From Pseudobdellovibrionaceae bacterium (GTDB lineage: Bacteria > Bdellovibrionota > Bdellovibrionia > Bdellovibrionales > Bdellovibrionaceae): DNA of 64,000 nucleotides. The notes under the pieces were generated by a model. The model made no database searches and was not told where the DNA came from. It was given only the letters and a program-made list of their open reading frames with translations. The DNA lies in assembly GCA_019637915.1 (NCBI GenBank), contig JAHBUV010000001.1:2574565-2638564 (forward strand), in the 5' to 3' direction. Made by a program: the position numbers and the translations under genes. The first letter of the stretch is position 1; each line of letters begins with the position of its first letter. Below are positions 11,641 to 24,818 of the stretch, piece by piece.

Positions 11641-13968
11641 ATGAAAGAACTCATGCGTTGGGCGATGTTGGCGGGGTTGGCCCTCTCGCTCGCTTCCTGT
11701 GGCGGAATGTCGACCCGTTCCGACGACGACGATTTTGCCATTGAAGACAGCGGCTCGACGGATGCGGGCGTTGAAACGGCCGCGGAGTCCTCGGGACCCG
11801 TGGACGAATTCGCCGAATTCGAGGAACCCCCGGCCGCCAGCGAACCGACGGAGACGGCGCAGGCCGCCCCTCCGGCCGCGGCTCAGGAAGAGTCTTTGGA
11901 TGAGGAGCTGGCTCTCAACGACGAGGCGCCGGCGGAAGCCCAGGCGCAGGCGGCTCCCGCCGCGGGGGCGGAGGACGAACTCAGTCTGGACGAGGCTCCC
12001 GCGGACCAGGTCGCCGAAGCTCCGCAGGAAGAACCCTCCCTCGAGCTTCCCGAGGAGTCCCTCGACAATCAGTTGGCCATGCCGGAGCCCGCTCCGGAAG
12101 CCGCTCCCGAAGCGCCCGCCATGCCGGAACCGGCTCCGATCGCGCAAGAGCCGGCTCCCGAGCCGGAAATGGCCGCGTCGCCGGAGCCCGCGGCTCCCGC
12201 GGCGTCTTCCGGTCATCTCGCGTCCATCACGGGCATCAAGTACAAGGCCAACGACAACGGCGGCACCATCGTCATCGAGGCCAACGGCCCGATCACGCAC
12301 ACGGTGCGCACCAATCCCGAGCTTCGCCAGATGATCATCGAAGTGCCGGAAGTCATCCTGCCGAAGCGCCTGCAGCGCCCGCTGAACACCCGTGATATCC
12401 AGGGCAGCATCGGCGCCATCGACCCTTATCAGAACAGCGGTTCCAGCGTCGCCCGCTTCGTCGTGCAGCTGCGCGACGGCGCCAACGAACCCGCCGTCCA
12501 GCAGGAGGGCAACACCCTGCTCGTCGTGGCCAACATGCCCGCCGGCGGCGCCACGGCGGACGCCGGGGGCGCGGCGGAGGCGGAAGCGGACCCCGGGTCT
12601 CAAGGTGAGACGCAGGTCAACGTCGACCTGAACGACTCGAACATCCTGTCCAGCCAGTCGCTGGCGGAGTACCTGTCGGGCAACACCAAGTTCTACGGCA
12701 AAAAGATCTCCGTGGAGATGAACAACGCCGACATCCGCGAGGTCCTGCGCTTCATCATGGAGGAGAGCGGCGTCAACATGGTCATCTCCGAAGAGGTGAA
12801 AGGCAACGTCAGCGTCAAGCTCCGCCAGGTCCCCTGGGACCAGGCCCTGGTCGTCATCATGCGCGCCAAGCAGCTCGGATACACCCGCCAGGGCAACGTG
12901 CTGCGGATCGCGCCGATCGACGCCCTCCGCAAGGAAGAGGACGATGCCACGCGCATCGCCATGTCCAAGAAAGAGATCGAGCCTTTAAAGGTCCGCGTCT
13001 TTCCTGTATCCTATGCACGTGTGGCTGAGTTGGAAAAAAAGGTCTCTGGTTTCGTGACGGAAAAACGCGGCAAGGTGGTGGGCGACGAGCGCACCAACTC
13101 CCTCGTGGTGACGGACGTCGAGGACAACCTCCAGCGCATCGCCAAGCTCATCCAGAGTTTGGACATCCAGCCCCCGCAGGTCCTGATCGAGGGAAAAATC
13201 GTCGAAGCCGCCGAATCCTTCCAGCGCGCCGTCGGCATCAACTGGGGGTTGGATGGAACGGACATCAGAATGGGAGCTGGCAAATACGGCCCGGTGAATC
13301 TGCGCCCTTCTTTATCGATCAATCCCACCTTGCCTTCACCGGCCTCTGGTCGTTTTGGTTTGAACTTCGGCGTTTTGGACGGCCTCGGCAATCTCGACGC
13401 CACTTTGGCTCTGGAGGAGCGCAACGAGCGGGTGAAGGTTTTGTCCTCGCCGCGGGTGGTGACCTTGTCCAACGAACAGGCTGATATCAGTCAGACCAAC
13501 GAGGTGCCGGTCCGGACGGTGACGCCGCTCGGTCAAGGGACTTCCCAGGTCACGTACACTTTCAAACCTTTGACTTTGAGGCTGGAGGTCGTGCCCCAGA
13601 TCGCCGCGGACTCTTCCGTGATCATGAAGGTCAAGGTGAAGCGTGAATTCAAGGGCGCGGACACGCCGGACGGGGCCTTCTCCGTGAACGCCCGCGAGGC
13701 CAACACCCGCGTGCTGGTGCAGAACGGTCAGACCGCGGTCATCGGCGGGATCTATCAGAGTGACGCGACGGAAGGTGACACCGGGGTGCCGTGGTTCAAG
13801 GATATCCCGTTCGTGGGAGCCTTGTTTCGCACGCGCACCGTCAATCGTGAAAAAGCCGAGCTGCTGGTTTTCCTGACTCCCCGGATTCTGGCCACTGCCG
13901 AAAGCATCGGAAAGCAGCCGGACACGCTCTCCGCTCCTCCAGAAAGCCAAGAGGGGAGTTTTGAATGA
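11641..13968 (+). CDS. pilQ: Type IV pilus secretin PilQ, lipoprotein form
   Basis: Outer-membrane secretin pore for the pilus. I choose the ATG at 11641 because GGAGGG sits five bases upstream and the product starts with a lipoprotein signal (LASC, Cys20); a GTG at 11620, overlapping the pilP stop and with its own GGAG, is the alternative. Order: signal, Ala/Pro/Glu-rich acidic linker (about 30 to 190), AMIN domain (about 195 to 290), secretin N1-type domains (about 350 to 520), secretin core with VPWFKDIPFVGALFR near the C-terminus. 775 residues. The stop overlaps the next ATG. Confidence 0.94.
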   Translation: MKELMRWAMLAGLALSLASCGGMSTRSDDDDFAIEDSGSTDAGVETAAESSGPVDEFAEFEEPPAASEPTETAQAAPPAAAQEESLDEELALNDEAPAEAQAQAAPAAGAEDELSLDEAPADQVAEAPQEEPSLELPEESLDNQLAMPEPAPEAAPEAPAMPEPAPIAQEPAPEPEMAASPEPAAPAASSGHLASITGIKYKANDNGGTIVIEANGPITHTVRTNPELRQMIIEVPEVILPKRLQRPLNTRDIQGSIGAIDPYQNSGSSVARFVVQLRDGANEPAVQQEGNTLLVVANMPAGGATADAGGAAEAEADPGSQGETQVNVDLNDSNILSSQSLAEYLSGNTKFYGKKISVEMNNADIREVLRFIMEESGVNMVISEEVKGNVSVKLRQVPWDQALVVIMRAKQLGYTRQGNVLRIAPIDALRKEEDDATRIAMSKKEIEPLKVRVFPVSYARVAELEKKVSGFVTEKRGKVVGDERTNSLVVTDVEDNLQRIAKLIQSLDIQPPQVLIEGKIVEAAESFQRAVGINWGLDGTDIRMGAGKYGPVNLRPSLSINPTLPSPASGRFGLNFGVLDGLGNLDATLALEERNERVKVLSSPRVVTLSNEQADISQTNEVPVRTVTPLGQGTSQVTYTFKPLTLRLEVVPQIAADSSVIMKVKVKREFKGADTPDGAFSVNAREANTRVLVQNGQTAVIGGIYQSDATEGDTGVPWFKDIPFVGALFRTRTVNREKAELLVFLTPRILATAESIGKQPDTLSAPPESQEGSFE

Positions 13969-14558
13969 ATAAAATCTTCGGCGCCTTCGTGCTGGCCGCG
14001 TCTTTCTGTTTCATGAGTTGCTCGGGGGAGGAGACCCTTTCCGAAAAGGTTTCCGTTTCCGTGAAACCGGAATCACCGGTCGTGTATAATCATAAGATCT
14101 ACGTGAACGGTGAGCCGGTGGAAGGTCCCTGGTTTGAGTTTGATTTTTACGTGCAGAACAAGAGCGACAAAACTCTCGTGGTGACCAACCTTTTGATCAC
14201 GGTGAAGAGAGGTGGGGCGGCGGACCAGCAGGAAAGCGATGAAGCGTCGGTGAGTCCCTCGGAGTTCGATACTTCGGTCTCTTTGCCGAACGATGAGGTC
14301 CTGACTTGCAAGTACCATGACTTGGGCCAATACCCGCCGAATCAAGCAAGTCCGATGCGTCTTTACCTCGACAACGGGGTGAACAACTGCCCCTCGGGCT
14401 TTTTCCGGACCGTGATCGGTAACCTGACAAAGCCTCCCGCCGGCAGTCGGAATTATACTTACCGTGCCAAAATGCAAGCGATCGGCTATTTCGCGGATCC
14501 TAACACGGGAGAGCGTTTGGATCGTTTTCAGCAGGAAACGATCGTTTACACCAAATAA
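13965..14558 (+). CDS. Putative lipoprotein at the end of the pil operon
   Basis: 197 residues with a lipoprotein signal (FMSC, Cys19) and a beta-rich body; no recognised domain. The start overlaps the pilQ stop (ATGA), so it is made with PilQ. Position suggests a pilotin or another secretin-associated lipoprotein, but pilotins have no reliable sequence signature and I only infer this from context. Four further cysteines or so are absent from a clear pattern; two (near residues 107 and 132) could form a disulfide. Confidence 0.88.
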   Translation: MNKIFGAFVLAASFCFMSCSGEETLSEKVSVSVKPESPVVYNHKIYVNGEPVEGPWFEFDFYVQNKSDKTLVVTNLLITVKRGGAADQQESDEASVSPSEFDTSVSLPNDEVLTCKYHDLGQYPPNQASPMRLYLDNGVNNCPSGFFRTVIGNLTKPPAGSRNYTYRAKMQAIGYFADPNTGERLDRFQQETIVYTK

Positions 14559-14597
14559 TTCTGATGGCGCCGCCGGTGGGCGGTGGTATGAGACCCC

Positions 14598-15917
14598 ATG
14601 GATCTTTTCACCCATGCGGCTTCCCAGCGTCCGGGCTCCTCTCCTCTCTCCGAGCTCCTGCGCCCGAAAAAACTCGATGACATCGTCGGCCAGGAAAAAA
14701 CCGTGGGTCCGAATTCGCGTTTGGGCAAGCTGATCCGCGCGGGTCATATTCCGAGCCTGATTCTTTGGGGCCCTCCGGGCACGGGCAAAACGACCTTCGC
14801 CCTGGCTTTGGCCTCCCAGACCGGGGCGCAATTCATCAATCTCAACGCGGTCGATTCCGGCGCCAAGGCCCTGCGCGAGGCTTCCGAGGCGGGTCGTGAG
14901 CGCCGTCTGCTGCACGGCCAGCGCACCATCCTGTTCGTGGACGAGATTCATCGTTTCAACCGCGCCCAGCAGGACGTGCTTTTGCCGGCCATTGAAAAGG
15001 GCGACGTCATCCTGGTGGGGGCCACCACGGAAAACCCCAGCTATGAATTGAACCGCGCCCTGTTGAGCCGTTGCCGCGTGGTGGTTTTCGAGCGTCTCGG
15101 TCCGGCCGATCTCGAGCGTCTCTTCGCCCGCGCCACGGCCCATCTGGGCGTGGGCGAAGGGGAGTTCGTCACGCCCGCCGCCAAGGACTGGCTCATCGAG
15201 GCCGCCGACGGCGATGGCCGGCGTTTGCTCAATTCCCTGGAGGTCCTCTTCGCCTCCCGGGACGGCCGGGACACGCCCTTCGAGGTGGAGGAGCTGCGCG
15301 ATCTTCTGCAGGGCACGCCCATCGCCTACGACAAGAGCTCCGAAATGCACTACGACGTCATTTCGGCCTTCATCAAGAGCGTGCGGGGGAGCGACGCGGA
15401 CGCCGCGGTTTACTACCTGGCCCGCATGCTCGAAGGCGGCGAGGACCCGGTGTTCATCGCGCGCCGTTTGATCATTCTGGCTTCCGAGGACATCGGCAAC
15501 GCGGACCCCAGAGGTTTGTCCGTGGCGGTGGCCGGCCTGCAGGCGGTGGAGGCCATCGGCCTGCCCGAAGCCGCCATCAGTCTCGCCCAAGTGACCACTT
15601 ATCTCGCGAGCGCCCCGAAATCGAATCGCTCCTACATGGCCTTGCGGGAGGCGCAGGAACTCGTCCGCCGCACGGGCAGCGTCCCCGTGCCCCTTCCTTT
15701 GCGCTCCAGCAAAACGGACCTCTCGAAGAGCCTCGGTTACGGCGCCGGCTACGTGTATCCCCACAATCAGCCCCGCGCCTGGGCCCCGCAACGCTATTTG
15801 CCCGAAGAGATCCAGCTGGAGGCCCCCCTGTACGATCCCGCCAGCCGCGGTTTCGAAAAGACCATTCGCGACTACCTCGCCTGGGTCAAAGGCGAAAACC
15901 CGCCCCCCGAGCGCTGA
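14598..15917 (+). CDS. rarA: Replication-associated recombination protein A (AAA+ ATPase)
   Basis: RarA/MgsA/WRNIP1 family ATPase acting at stalled replication forks. Walker A GPPGTGKTT (about residues 59 to 67), Walker B FVDEIHR (about 113 to 119), sensor 1 GATTENPS (about 136 to 143), then the MgsA C-terminal tetramerisation region with the conserved HYDVISAFIKSVRGSD block and YPHN-P-AW near the end. 439 residues, full length. Independent gene, 39 bases after the lipoprotein gene. Confidence 0.96.
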   Translation: MDLFTHAASQRPGSSPLSELLRPKKLDDIVGQEKTVGPNSRLGKLIRAGHIPSLILWGPPGTGKTTFALALASQTGAQFINLNAVDSGAKALREASEAGRERRLLHGQRTILFVDEIHRFNRAQQDVLLPAIEKGDVILVGATTENPSYELNRALLSRCRVVVFERLGPADLERLFARATAHLGVGEGEFVTPAAKDWLIEAADGDGRRLLNSLEVLFASRDGRDTPFEVEELRDLLQGTPIAYDKSSEMHYDVISAFIKSVRGSDADAAVYYLARMLEGGEDPVFIARRLIILASEDIGNADPRGLSVAVAGLQAVEAIGLPEAAISLAQVTTYLASAPKSNRSYMALREAQELVRRTGSVPVPLPLRSSKTDLSKSLGYGAGYVYPHNQPRAWAPQRYLPEEIQLEAPLYDPASRGFEKTIRDYLAWVKGENPPPER

Positions 15918-16125
15918 TCCAAACCCCTCGACCCGGCCGAAAAAACCGAGTGGCCCCAAAAGCCGGCCCCGGCCCCTCTCAAGAGAACGCCCCACCGGCT
16001 CCCGCAAGTTCGCCCCCGGCGCTCAGCGCGAATCTCCGCCGCCCGCCCTCCAGCCCGGAGAGCGTTTCACAAATCAGGATTTCAAAACGGAATCAAAAGA
16101 ATCAAAACCTAAAGAATCGAACCAC

Positions 16126-16220
16126 AGGAAGCCAGAACCAGGAAGCCAGAACCAGGAAGCCAGAGCCAAGGAAGTCAGAACCAGGAAGTCAGAACCAGGA
16201 AGTCAGAACCAGGAAGTCAG
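16126..16220. repeat. Minisatellite, 14-nt unit, about 7 copies
   Basis: Tandem copies of AGGAAGYCAGAACC start at 16126, 16140, 16154 (15 nt, one A inserted), 16169, 16183, 16197 and 16211 (partial). The first three carry GCC, the last four GTC. It lies between the convergent rarA and cupin genes; the last copy contains the cupin stop codon. The 200 bases before it, from the rarA stop, hold A-rich imperfect repeats (16080 to 16120) and no gene. Confidence 0.93.
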
Positions 16221-16522
16221 ATCGCGCGATGAGCACAGAGGCAAACGCAAGGACGCTCGCCCTGGGCCCAGTAGGAGTACTTCGTGTTGCCGGGAATTTC
16301 CACGCGGTCTCCCGGGCGCAGCAGGAATTGCGTGCCGGAGATATTGAAGAGCAGCTCCCCTTCCGTGACGATCCGCACTTCGCAGAAAGGCTGACGGCGT
16401 TCGCCGGCTCTTTTCTGCGGTTCGCTCACTTCCTCGAAGGGCTCAAGGCCCTCGTCCTCGAGGATCATATGGATTTGCGACTTCGTCGGTGTCAGGGGGG
16501 CTTGCCAGCGTGTGATCAACAT
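16217..16522 (-). CDS. Small cupin-domain protein
   Basis: A 101-residue single-domain cupin. Motif 1 is degenerate (EVRIVTEGELLF), motif 2 is LLRPGDRVEIPGNTKYSYW. Such small cupins often bind a metal or small ligand, but only some of the usual metal-binding histidines are present here, so an enzymatic role is doubtful. Convergent with rarA; the gene ends inside the minisatellite, so repeat-number changes could alter its C-terminus. Ligand unknown. Confidence 0.82.
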   Translation of the reverse strand: MLITRWQAPLTPTKSQIHMILEDEGLEPFEEVSEPQKRAGERRQPFCEVRIVTEGELLFNISGTQFLLRPGDRVEIPGNTKYSYWAQGERPCVCLCAHRAI

Positions 16523-16723
16523 GGGCTCACTATCTCAAAACGAACCGCCCCCGCGCAAGGGACAGCGCAGGGAAGGGCCGGTGTGTCCTCTTGAGACGCC
16601 ACTTCAGGGAAAGCGTCGGATCTTTGAACACCCGGCGATGAGAAAATTGTGTCGGTGTGAAGGTCCCGTTAAGTCTGGATCGGGGGTGCCGATCAACTGC
16701 TTAGTGAGTATGGAAGGTGGATA

Positions 16724-17236
16724 TTGAGCAACTTCAAGTCGAAACACAACAATGCTGAGCTGGATTCCATCCTGAACTACGTGGACGCCTCGAAAGGTCT
16801 CGAGGGCCGGGTGACGGAGACGGGCAAAGTGCAGATTCGCCAAGACGTCGACCGCAAGGAATTCTCTTTCTACGCCTACGAAGTCGGTGAGGTTCTCCAG
16901 CGCGCCGACGCCGACGGAAAAGCCTTTCTCCAGCTGAATTTCAAAAACGGCACGAAGGTTCTCCTTACGGAAGCCCTCGTCGGATTCAAGCCCGTTGAGA
17001 CATTTGGTTTAGACATGAACCGCCTGCCGAAAGTAGTGACGACTCCCGATCTGCTTTCTGTTTACGAGGCCATCGAAGAGGCCCTCGGCTCCGACACTTC
17101 CGAGCACGAAGTGGAGATTTTAAAGAAAGTTTATCAATCGATCCTCCTGGGGGCCGAAAAAGTAGGCTTTGAGCTCACCTTTGAGCGCCGCTGGTCCAAT
17201 CGCCTGATGGCGTCAAAGATTCGCGCCAGCGCATAA
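16724..17236 (+). CDS. Unknown protein upstream of the rRNA operon
   Basis: 170 residues, soluble, no recognised domain. I accept the TTG start at 16724 because GGAAGGTGG lies 5 to 12 bases upstream and no ATG or GTG fits near it. The composition is balanced with a conserved-looking core (KEFSFYAYEVGEVLQRADADGKAFLQ split by loops) suggesting a small beta barrel followed by helices. It ends 117 bases before tRNA-Ala. Confidence 0.82.
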   Translation: MSNFKSKHNNAELDSILNYVDASKGLEGRVTETGKVQIRQDVDRKEFSFYAYEVGEVLQRADADGKAFLQLNFKNGTKVLLTEALVGFKPVETFGLDMNRLPKVVTTPDLLSVYEAIEEALGSDTSEHEVEILKKVYQSILLGAEKVGFELTFERRWSNRLMASKIRASA

Positions 17237-17290
17237 AGATAAGTCATTTCATATATTTGCAAATCCATTGAAAAAATCGCCAAAAGTCGG

Positions 17291-17311
17291 CGAAGATTTT
17301 AGAAATCTTCG
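17291..17311. promoter_or_regulatory. Perfect 9-bp hairpin overlapping a possible -35
   Basis: CGAAGATTT (17291 to 17299), loop TAG, AAATCTTCG (17303 to 17311). Not followed by a T run, so a weak terminator at best. TTGACG at 17312 to 17317 follows at once and may be a -35 for tRNA-Ala; the best -10 at 17 bases, GAAAAC, is poor. Confidence 0.45.
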
Positions 17312-17353
17312 TTGACGGCGAGCCTATTTTCGACGAAAACACGTCTCACTCAC

Positions 17354-17429
17354 GGGGGCATAGCTCAGTTGGAAGAGCGCCAGCTTTGCAAGCTGGATGT
17401 CGCAGGTTCGATCCCTGTTGCCTCCACCA
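17354..17429 (+). tRNA. tRNA-Ala (TGC)
   Basis: 76 nt including an encoded CCA end. Acceptor stem GGGGGCA pairs with TGCCTCC with one G-T pair; anticodon loop TTTGCAA gives anticodon TGC (alanine); T-loop GGTTCGATCC is standard. It lies about 270 bases upstream of the 16S gene rather than in the 16S-23S spacer. Confidence 0.97.
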
Positions 17430-17517
17430 GTTGCGGATTCAAATCCAAAATTGTGAGTGACGACGGTTTTTTTGGAAAGTTTCGTTGAAAAAAAAGACGA
17501 AAAAATCAAAAAAAGCT

Positions 17518-17546
17518 GTTGACGAGGAAAAACGGTTCGAATAGAA
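17518..17546 (+). promoter_or_regulatory. rRNA operon promoter with UP-like A tracts
   Basis: TTGACG (17518 to 17523), 17-base spacer, TAGAAC (17541 to 17546). The 40 bases upstream are dominated by A runs (GAAAAAAAA, GAAAAAATCAAAAAAAG), as expected for an UP element. Transcription would start about 150 bases before mature 16S. Confidence 0.75.
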
Positions 17547-17568
17547 CTGTGCCTCTCGAAAGCGAGAC

Positions 17569-17580
17569 CGCTCTTTGAAA
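17569..17580 (+). promoter_or_regulatory. boxA antitermination element, 16S leader
   Basis: GCTCTTTGAAAA resembles the NusB/S10 boxA consensus TGCTCTTTAACA and is repeated before 23S in the form TTCTTTGACAA. Confidence 0.7.
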
Positions 17581-17586
17581 ACTGAA

Positions 17587-19325
<1,739 letters not shown>

Positions 19326-19354
19326 TTTAGTTTTGAAAGAGTGAAGCGCCACAC

Positions 19355-19431
<77 letters not shown>

Positions 19432-19460
19432 AGTGAGCTGCCACTCGATTTTTTTGTTTT

Positions 19461-19475
19461 TGCGTTCTTTGACAA
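19461..19475 (+). promoter_or_regulatory. boxA element before 23S
   Basis: TGCGTTCTTTGACAA, followed by TTGAATAG as after the 16S leader boxA. Expected position for antitermination of the 23S half of the operon. Confidence 0.7.
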
Positions 19476-19482
19476 TTGAATA

Positions 19483-22515
<3,033 letters not shown>

Positions 22516-22522
22516 ATTCAAT

Positions 22523-22542
22523 TGAATGAGAACTAAAATTTA
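22523..22542 (+). repeat. 20-bp direct repeat, copy 1 (before 5S)
   Basis: TGAATGAGAACTAAAATTTA, identical to 22731 to 22750, 208 bases apart, bracketing 5S and the operon terminator. The first copy overlaps the perfect palindrome CATTCAATTGAATG (22515 to 22528). Confidence 0.9.
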
Positions 22543-22549
22543 TTGTTTT

Positions 22550-22668
22550 CGCTGGTGTTTACAGCAGCGGGGCTACACCTGATCCCATTCCGAACTCAGA
22601 AGTTAAGCCCGCTTGCGGCGATGGTATTGCACAGGCAACTGTGTGGGAGAGTAGCACGACGCCAGCAC
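22550..22668 (+). rRNA. rrf: 5S ribosomal RNA
   Basis: About 118 nt. Terminal helix GCTGG pairs with CCAGC; internal loop blocks CCCATTCCGAACTCAGAAGT and GGGAGAGTAG are typical. It follows 23S by about 100 bases. Confidence 0.96.
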
Positions 22669-22676
22669 TTTTTTGA

Positions 22677-22706
22677 CCCGACTTAGGAAACTAAGTCGGG
22701 TTTTTT
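22677..22706 (+). terminator. Rho-independent terminator of the rRNA operon
   Basis: CCCGACTTAG (22677 to 22686), loop GAAA, CTAAGTCGGG (22691 to 22700), then six T. Perfect 10-bp stem with a four-base loop. Confidence 0.97.
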
Positions 22707-22730
22707 CGTTTTGGAAGCATCGTTCTCGGC

Positions 22731-22750
22731 TGAATGAGAACTAAAATTTA
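22731..22750 (+). repeat. 20-bp direct repeat, copy 2 (after the terminator)
   Basis: Exact copy of 22523 to 22542. See the first copy. Confidence 0.9.
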
Positions 22751-22751
22751 G

Positions 22752-23219
22752 TTATTTTTCGGATTCTGTTTTTGTGGGGATGTTTTTTTCTGGGGCCTTC
22801 TCTGCGGAGAGATAAGGAACCAGAGAGTAAAAGCGGCCAAGCTCCCAGATTTTGTTTTTGCTTTTCAGGTCGGACAAACTCATTTGCAGAATGATGGACG
22901 GATTCTCTTCATCCGGCACATCGATCACATCAACATCCAACTGATACTGTCCTTGAGGATTTTTGGGGATTCGGATGTTGTTGATATTGAGGAGCTGCTT
23001 TTGCCGCTCATTTTCAAAAGAATAGTTCACGGAATGGATCGATCTCCATTCCTTTGGCAAAAGCCCCTGCTGGTCATTTTGCGAAAGGTCTTCCGAAATA
23101 AACCCGGCCAGACCCTGCGGTTCTTGCTGTGGGTGGGGGGACGAGCCTTCCTGTCCCAAGTACCAACTGATTCCAATGGCGCAGACAAGAAGGAAAAGTC
23201 CGAGGAGTTTTTCATTCAT
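22752..23219 (-). CDS. Unknown membrane-anchored protein
   Basis: 155 residues. The N-terminal hydrophobic segment (about 4 to 21, LLGLFLLVCAIGISWYLG) is a single anchor or an uncleaved signal; the remainder is hydrophilic, Gln/Pro-rich, and would be periplasmic. No recognised domain. Convergent with the rRNA operon; its stop lies two bases from the second copy of the 20-bp repeat. Divergent from the VWA lipoprotein gene. No clear Shine-Dalgarno box. Confidence 0.75.
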   Translation of the reverse strand: MNEKLLGLFLLVCAIGISWYLGQEGSSPHPQQEPQGLAGFISEDLSQNDQQGLLPKEWRSIHSVNYSFENERQKQLLNINNIRIPKNPQGQYQLDVDVIDVPDEENPSIILQMSLSDLKSKNKIWELGRFYSLVPYLSAEKAPEKNIPTKTESEK

Positions 23220-23457
23220 TTGCTTAGCTTAGGGACAGACTCCTTGGCAGGGGAGCGTTTTTTGCGGGGGTCCAGGTGGCCGCATTTTCTTGTAATCTAT
23301 TGAATAGACTTATTTTTTAAGACCGCCTACGGGTTTTGCCTAGAAGTTTGACGGTGATCATTGCCGCTTATTCTTTTGCTAGACCCTTAAATAGCCTTTT
23401 ATTTCGAATACTTAACATCATATTGGGTCTTGGCACCCTCCTTGGAACACCACGGGT

Positions 23458-24639
23458 ATGAGGTGGAAGATGAAACCGTGGTTGAAATGGGCGAGCGCCT
23501 TCATGTTGATGGCTGTGTATGTGGCCTGTTCACCGAAACAGTTCGCCAAAGACTCCAGCTTCAATGCCTGTCAAAACTCGGGCAAGAACTGCATCACTGA
23601 AGATGGTCGGGACTTTTTCGACTACTCGGAAACCATTGAAGGCGGAAAAGTGGATGTTCTCGTGGTCAGCGATAACTCCGCCTCCATGTCTTACGAACAA
23701 GCCAACCTGGCGAACCGCTTCAACGGTTTTATCAAGAGCATGGATGATCAGCGCCTGGATTACAAAATCGGCGTGATCACCACGGATATCAGCAACTCCC
23801 AAGCGGGTCGTTTGGTGGCTCCGGTGATCACGCAGCACAGCGGGGACCTCTTGCAAAAAGATGCGGCCTTTAAGGCGGCCGTGCAGCGTCCGGAAACAGC
23901 GGCTTGTGAGCAATTTATCACCTCACGAATCAATGCTTGCCGCTCCCAGGGCCGCTCAGACGCCAGCTGCATGAGCGATTCCAGTTACATTTCCGGTTAC
24001 AATCAGACCTGCCCCTCCGGGGATGAACGCGGAATTTACGCCGCTCGCCTGGCGGTGGAGCAAAATGCGGACTCTTTCGTGCGTCCCGAGGCGGATTTGG
24101 CCGTCATTATCCTGAGTGATGAGGACGTGCGCGGCGGACTTTATCGCACTCCTTCGACGGGGGAAAGATTCGCCCCCCAAAGAAGCGCTTACGCCTTGGC
24201 CGACGCCGATCGCGCCCAGAACTTCGTGAGCGCCGTCAATGCCAAGTACCCGGGCAAGGTGCTCGGCGTGCACACTTTCGTTGTTTACAGCGATTTGAAT
24301 TGCATCCAGCAACAGAACGCTCAAACCCTCGGCGTGGTCGATGGCAGCTACGGCATCGAGTACGAAGCCCTGCGCGCGGCGACGGGCGGCGTGGGCGCCA
24401 GCATCTGCCAACCGGATTATGCTCCGTGGTTGACGCGGATCTTCGACAACGTCAAAAGCCGCATTGTCGACAAAATGCTCCTGGCCTGCTCGGCTCCGGC
24501 GGATCTGACGGTGACTCTGACCAACAACAGCGACCCCTCCATCACCTGGACCGTGGTCGGAGCGGAAGTTCGCTTCAATAAAAAACTTCCTTCGGGAACC
24601 ACGGCAAGAGTGACTTACTCCTGCACGACGATCTGGTAA
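23458..24639 (+). CDS. VWA-domain lipoprotein
   Basis: A 393-residue protein with a lipoprotein signal (YVAC, Cys24) and a von Willebrand factor A fold: MIDAS DNSAS at residues 72 to 76, then a conserved DYKIGVITTD strand, and a later acidic DEDVRGG. Ten or more cysteines point to disulfides outside the cytoplasm. Likely a surface or periplasmic adhesion or scaffold protein; ligand unknown. ATG 23458 is used; an in-frame ATG at 23470 is equally possible. A GC-rich hairpin follows the stop (GGCCCG/CGGGCC, 24656 to 24671) without a T run. Confidence 0.87.
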   Translation: MRWKMKPWLKWASAFMLMAVYVACSPKQFAKDSSFNACQNSGKNCITEDGRDFFDYSETIEGGKVDVLVVSDNSASMSYEQANLANRFNGFIKSMDDQRLDYKIGVITTDISNSQAGRLVAPVITQHSGDLLQKDAAFKAAVQRPETAACEQFITSRINACRSQGRSDASCMSDSSYISGYNQTCPSGDERGIYAARLAVEQNADSFVRPEADLAVIILSDEDVRGGLYRTPSTGERFAPQRSAYALADADRAQNFVSAVNAKYPGKVLGVHTFVVYSDLNCIQQQNAQTLGVVDGSYGIEYEALRAATGGVGASICQPDYAPWLTRIFDNVKSRIVDKMLLACSAPADLTVTLTNNSDPSITWTVVGAEVRFNKKLPSGTTARVTYSCTTIW

Positions 24640-24818
24640 GCGGAGAGGATCCCAGGGCCCGGCCGCGGGCCGTGATGAGCCAGTCCCGCCGCCGTGATGA
24701 ATGCATGCGGACCATCCGCCGTAAGCCGGTCGCCCGACCTTTCCGGATATCGTCGCGACTCATTTTGCGACATGAAAATTCAATCAAGTCCGTCCTTTTC
24801 AGAGCCGAAAGGTCAGGC

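Noticed and set aside
14073-16007. 644-codon open frame on the minus strand across the lipoprotein gene and rarA
   Set aside because: Same shadow effect opposite rarA; it spans two real genes and an intergenic gap without any recognisable protein content.
16126-16220. CRISPR array
   Set aside because: The 14-nt units are directly adjacent without spacers, and no cas genes are near.
15071-16594. 507-codon plus-strand frame through rarA, the minisatellite and the cupin gene
   Set aside because: Arg/Gly-rich off-frame translation of rarA followed by repeat translation (SQNQEARTRK type); no ribosome site.
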